From positions 1 to 5,691 of the forward strand of contig JABMOA010000034.1 in assembly GCA_013204355.1 (NCBI GenBank): a stretch of 5,691 nt of DNA, written 5' to 3'. Below the pieces are notes generated by a model, which was not told the DNA's origin, ran no database searches, and saw only the letters and a list, made by a program, of their open reading frames with translations. The stretch is from Candidatus Woesearchaeota archaeon (lineage in GTDB: Archaea > Nanobdellota > Nanobdellia > Woesearchaeales > GW2011-AR9). Position numbers and translations under genes: made by a program. Numbering within the stretch: position 1 is the first letter of the stretch; each line of letters opens with the position of its first letter. Below are positions 5,013 through 5,691 of the stretch, in pieces.

Positions 5013-5019
5013 GGGGGTG
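5013..5019 (+). promoter_or_regulatory. Ribosome binding site for the winged-helix gene
   Basis: GGGGGTG, five bases before TTG at 5025, differs at one base from the ideal GGAGGTG. No in-frame ATG or GTG lies between the upstream stop (TAG at 4986) and the TTG, so this site decides an unusual start. Confidence 0.7.
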
Positions 5020-5024
5020 CCAAA

Positions 5025-5300
5025 TTGAATCAGAAAGAGAAACAAATCTTCGACGTTTTTTTTAGAGAAAAACCGGCGATGATGTTGGTAGAATTAAAAA
5101 ATGCCAGCAGCCATGTCTATGCCTCAGTGCTAGCAAAACAAATTGATTGCACGTATTCACATGTAGTCAAGATTCTGCAGGAAATGCAGAAAGCGGAATT
5201 AATCAATTTCAAAAAGGAAGGCCGTTTAAAGCTTCTAGAGTTGACTAAGAAAGGTCATGAAATTGCATCAAACATTGAAAGCATCAGAACTATGTTATAG
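5025..5300 (+). CDS. Small winged-helix DNA-binding protein, MarR-like
   Basis: A 91-residue protein that is essentially one winged helix-turn-helix domain. Helix 1 is near 1-14, 'YASVLAKQI' (32-40) is the first HTH helix, 'TYSHVVKILQEMQKAELI' (43-60) is the recognition helix running into the next strand, 'NFKKEGRLKLLELT' (61-74) is the basic wing hairpin, and 75-91 is a closing helix that could dimerise. The pattern 'V-x-x-IL-x-x-M-x-x-A-x-LI' followed by a wing and 'LT-x-x-G-x-x-I' is typical of MarR/PadR-like regulators. No ligand or metal site is evident. It is transcribed away from the helicase across a region with repeats and a dyad, which suggests autoregulation and perhaps helicase control. 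The TTG start keeps the whole domain and has a good Shine-Dalgarno site. Exact family is not assigned. Confidence 0.8.
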   Translation: MNQKEKQIFDVFFREKPAMMLVELKNASSHVYASVLAKQIDCTYSHVVKILQEMQKAELINFKKEGRLKLLELTKKGHEIASNIESIRTML

Positions 5301-5309
5301 AGCGAGTTT

Positions 5310-5359
5310 AGCACTATTCCAAAAATATTCTTTTAGAGTATTTTTGTTATAGTTCTGCT
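5310..5359 (+). terminator. Hairpin (CAAAAA type), copy 3, after the winged-helix gene
   Basis: ACTAT (5313-5317) pairs with ATAGT (5349-5353); two-by-two internal loop TC/TT; inner 11-bp stem CAAAAATATTC (5320-5330) with GAGTATTTTTG (5336-5346), including one T-G pair on the plus strand; loop TTTTA. AGC (5310-5312) can add pairs with GCT (5357-5359) across a TCT bulge. It starts ten bases after the stop codon and has T-rich arms, so it may end the transcript. Confidence 0.55.
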
Positions 5360-5377
5360 TTTAATGCTTTTTCTAAA

Positions 5378-5389
5378 TTAAAATTTTAA
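5378..5389. repeat. 12-bp AT palindrome
   Basis: TTAAAATTTTAA is a perfect palindrome in the gene-free stretch after the winged-helix gene. Its composition makes chance occurrence easy; no function is proposed. Confidence 0.4.
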
Positions 5390-5414
5390 AAATACAAAAC
5401 ATTTTATTCAAAAA

Positions 5415-5466
5415 TAAAAATCCCAACTGAGCAAGCTCCGGGGTATTAAATTAATTGGGATTTTTA
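5415..5466 (+). terminator. 12-bp stem followed by T-rich arm
   Basis: TAAAAATCCCAA (5415-5426) pairs perfectly with TTGGGATTTTTA (5455-5466). The 28-base interior has a GAGC/GCTC mini-stem (5429-5438) and ends in GGGGTATTAAA, which resembles the right arm of the hairpin at 5537-5569. The T run in the 3' arm makes a terminator possible on the plus strand, and the A run in the 5' arm does the same on the minus strand. Confidence 0.5.
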
Positions 5467-5471
5467 ATCTT

Positions 5472-5502
5472 GTACTAGAAAAATAAGATTATTTTTCGGT
5501 AC
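5472..5502. repeat. Hairpin with GTAC outer stem
   Basis: GTAC (5472-5475) pairs with GTAC (5499-5502), a TA/G internal loop follows, then GAAAAATA (5478-5485) pairs perfectly with TATTTTTC (5490-5497) around an AGAT loop. It abuts the next hairpin and shares base 5502 with it. The design resembles the CAAAAA-type hairpins with a different first base. Confidence 0.55.
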
Positions 5503-5530
5503 ATCCCAAAAAATTATATTTTTTGATATG
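5502..5530 (+). repeat. Hairpin B (CAAAAA type), copy 2
   Basis: CAT (5502-5504) pairs with ATG (5528-5530), internal loop CC/AT, inner stem CAAAAAAT (5507-5514) with ATTTTTTG (5518-5525), loop TAT. It is a sequence relative of 2667-2697 in which the loop-closing C-G pair became T-A and the outer stem changed on both sides. Confidence 0.6.
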
Positions 5531-5536
5531 CTTTAA

Positions 5537-5569
5537 TTCAATAACCGATGCGAGCATCGAGGTATTGAA
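5537..5569. repeat. Two-stem hairpin with CGAG loop
   Basis: TTCAATA (5537-5543) pairs perfectly with TATTGAA (5563-5569); AC/AGG internal loop; CGATG (5546-5550) pairs with CATCG (5555-5559) around CGAG. The right arm, CGAGGTATTGAA, resembles CCGGGGTATTAAA within the preceding 5415-5466 structure. Confidence 0.6.
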
Positions 5570-5634
5570 CCCAGCAAGAAATAAATATTAAACTAAATTG
5601 AAATTCCTTATAACCAAAAAATCAAAATTTAATT
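5570..5634. other. AT-rich stretch without recognisable features
   Basis: Between the last hairpin and the A tract nothing convincing is seen on either strand: no gene, no strong palindrome and no repeat of other parts of the window. Confidence 0.5.
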
Positions 5635-5673
5635 AAAAAAAAGAAAAAGAAAAAAAGTATCTAATCAAGATAC
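5635..5673 (-). terminator. Minus-strand hairpin plus T-tract terminator
   Basis: On the minus strand GTATCT (5673-5668) pairs with AGATAC (5662-5657) around TGATT, then a T-rich run with two interrupting C residues extends to 5635. This is the clearest terminator-like signal in the window and would stop transcription of a gene entering from the right edge. Confidence 0.65.
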
Positions 5674-5691
5674 ATCTTAAGACGTTTGAAG
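5661..5691 (-). CDS. Possible C-terminal end of an off-window gene
   Basis: A minus-strand frame entering from the right edge reads FKRLKMYLD and stops at TAG (5663-5661), inside the terminator hairpin. Another frame reads LQTS and stops at TAA (5679-5677). The terminator supports a gene ending here, but only ten codons are visible, so frame and identity cannot be decided. Confidence 0.3.
   Translation of the reverse strand, partial: FKRLKMYLD

Noticed and set aside
5300..5570. CRISPR array
   Set aside because: The repeated hairpins differ in sequence and spacing; there is no regular repeat-spacer pattern and no cas gene.
5667..5679. Second copy of the AAGATGCATCTTA palindrome
   Set aside because: AAGATACATCTTA differs at one base that breaks the palindrome, and it probably lies in the end of an off-window gene next to a terminator; a chance match is likely.

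Overview
The window reads as a piece of an AT-rich archaeal chromosome. The evidence is a full-length XPD/Rad3-type helicase with four Fe-S cysteines, TATA boxes (one with a purine-rich BRE) at about -27, Shine-Dalgarno sites of the GGAG/GGTG type, and a short archaeal-style winged-helix regulator. Compact genes with hairpin-rich intergenic regions and a PurD-like ATP-grasp protein would fit a DPANN-type lineage (Woesearchaeota/Pacearchaeota-like). That placement is an impression, not a demonstration.

Layout, left to right. 1-260: no gene; holds degenerate repeat blocks in the 3' trailer of the next gene. 261-2517 (-): a two-gene operon, a PurD-like ATP-grasp ligase followed one base after its stop codon by a BioF2/CelD-type GNAT acyltransferase, almost certainly translationally coupled. 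2518-2973: a 456-base intergenic region. It holds the operon promoter (BRE plus a palindromic TATA box), then a 186-base element with 18-bp terminal inverted repeats, nested hairpins and a near-perfect 9-bp flanking direct repeat (MITE-like or a structured RNA), then a GC-rich block of palindromes and direct repeats in the helicase 3' trailer. 2974-4842 (-): the XPD-like helicase. 4843-5024: a divergent promoter region with a 12-bp palindrome, a 13-bp direct repeat and a dyad. 5025-5300 (+): a 91-residue winged-helix DNA-binding protein started by TTG. 5301-5660: no gene but at least five successive hairpins. 5661-5691: probably the last codons of a minus-strand gene, followed by a hairpin plus long T tract.

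How the parts may work together. The ligase and acyltransferase look like a small biosynthetic or modification cassette: one activates a carboxylate with ATP to form an amide, the other transfers an acyl or aminoacyl group. Their substrates cannot be read from the sequence. The winged-helix protein is divergent from the helicase and is the obvious candidate to bind the operator-like repeats between them. The most unusual content is non-coding: a 186-base inverted-repeat element, a recurring hairpin design whose stems change sequence while the pairing is kept, and a repeat element shared by the 3' trailers of two unrelated genes.
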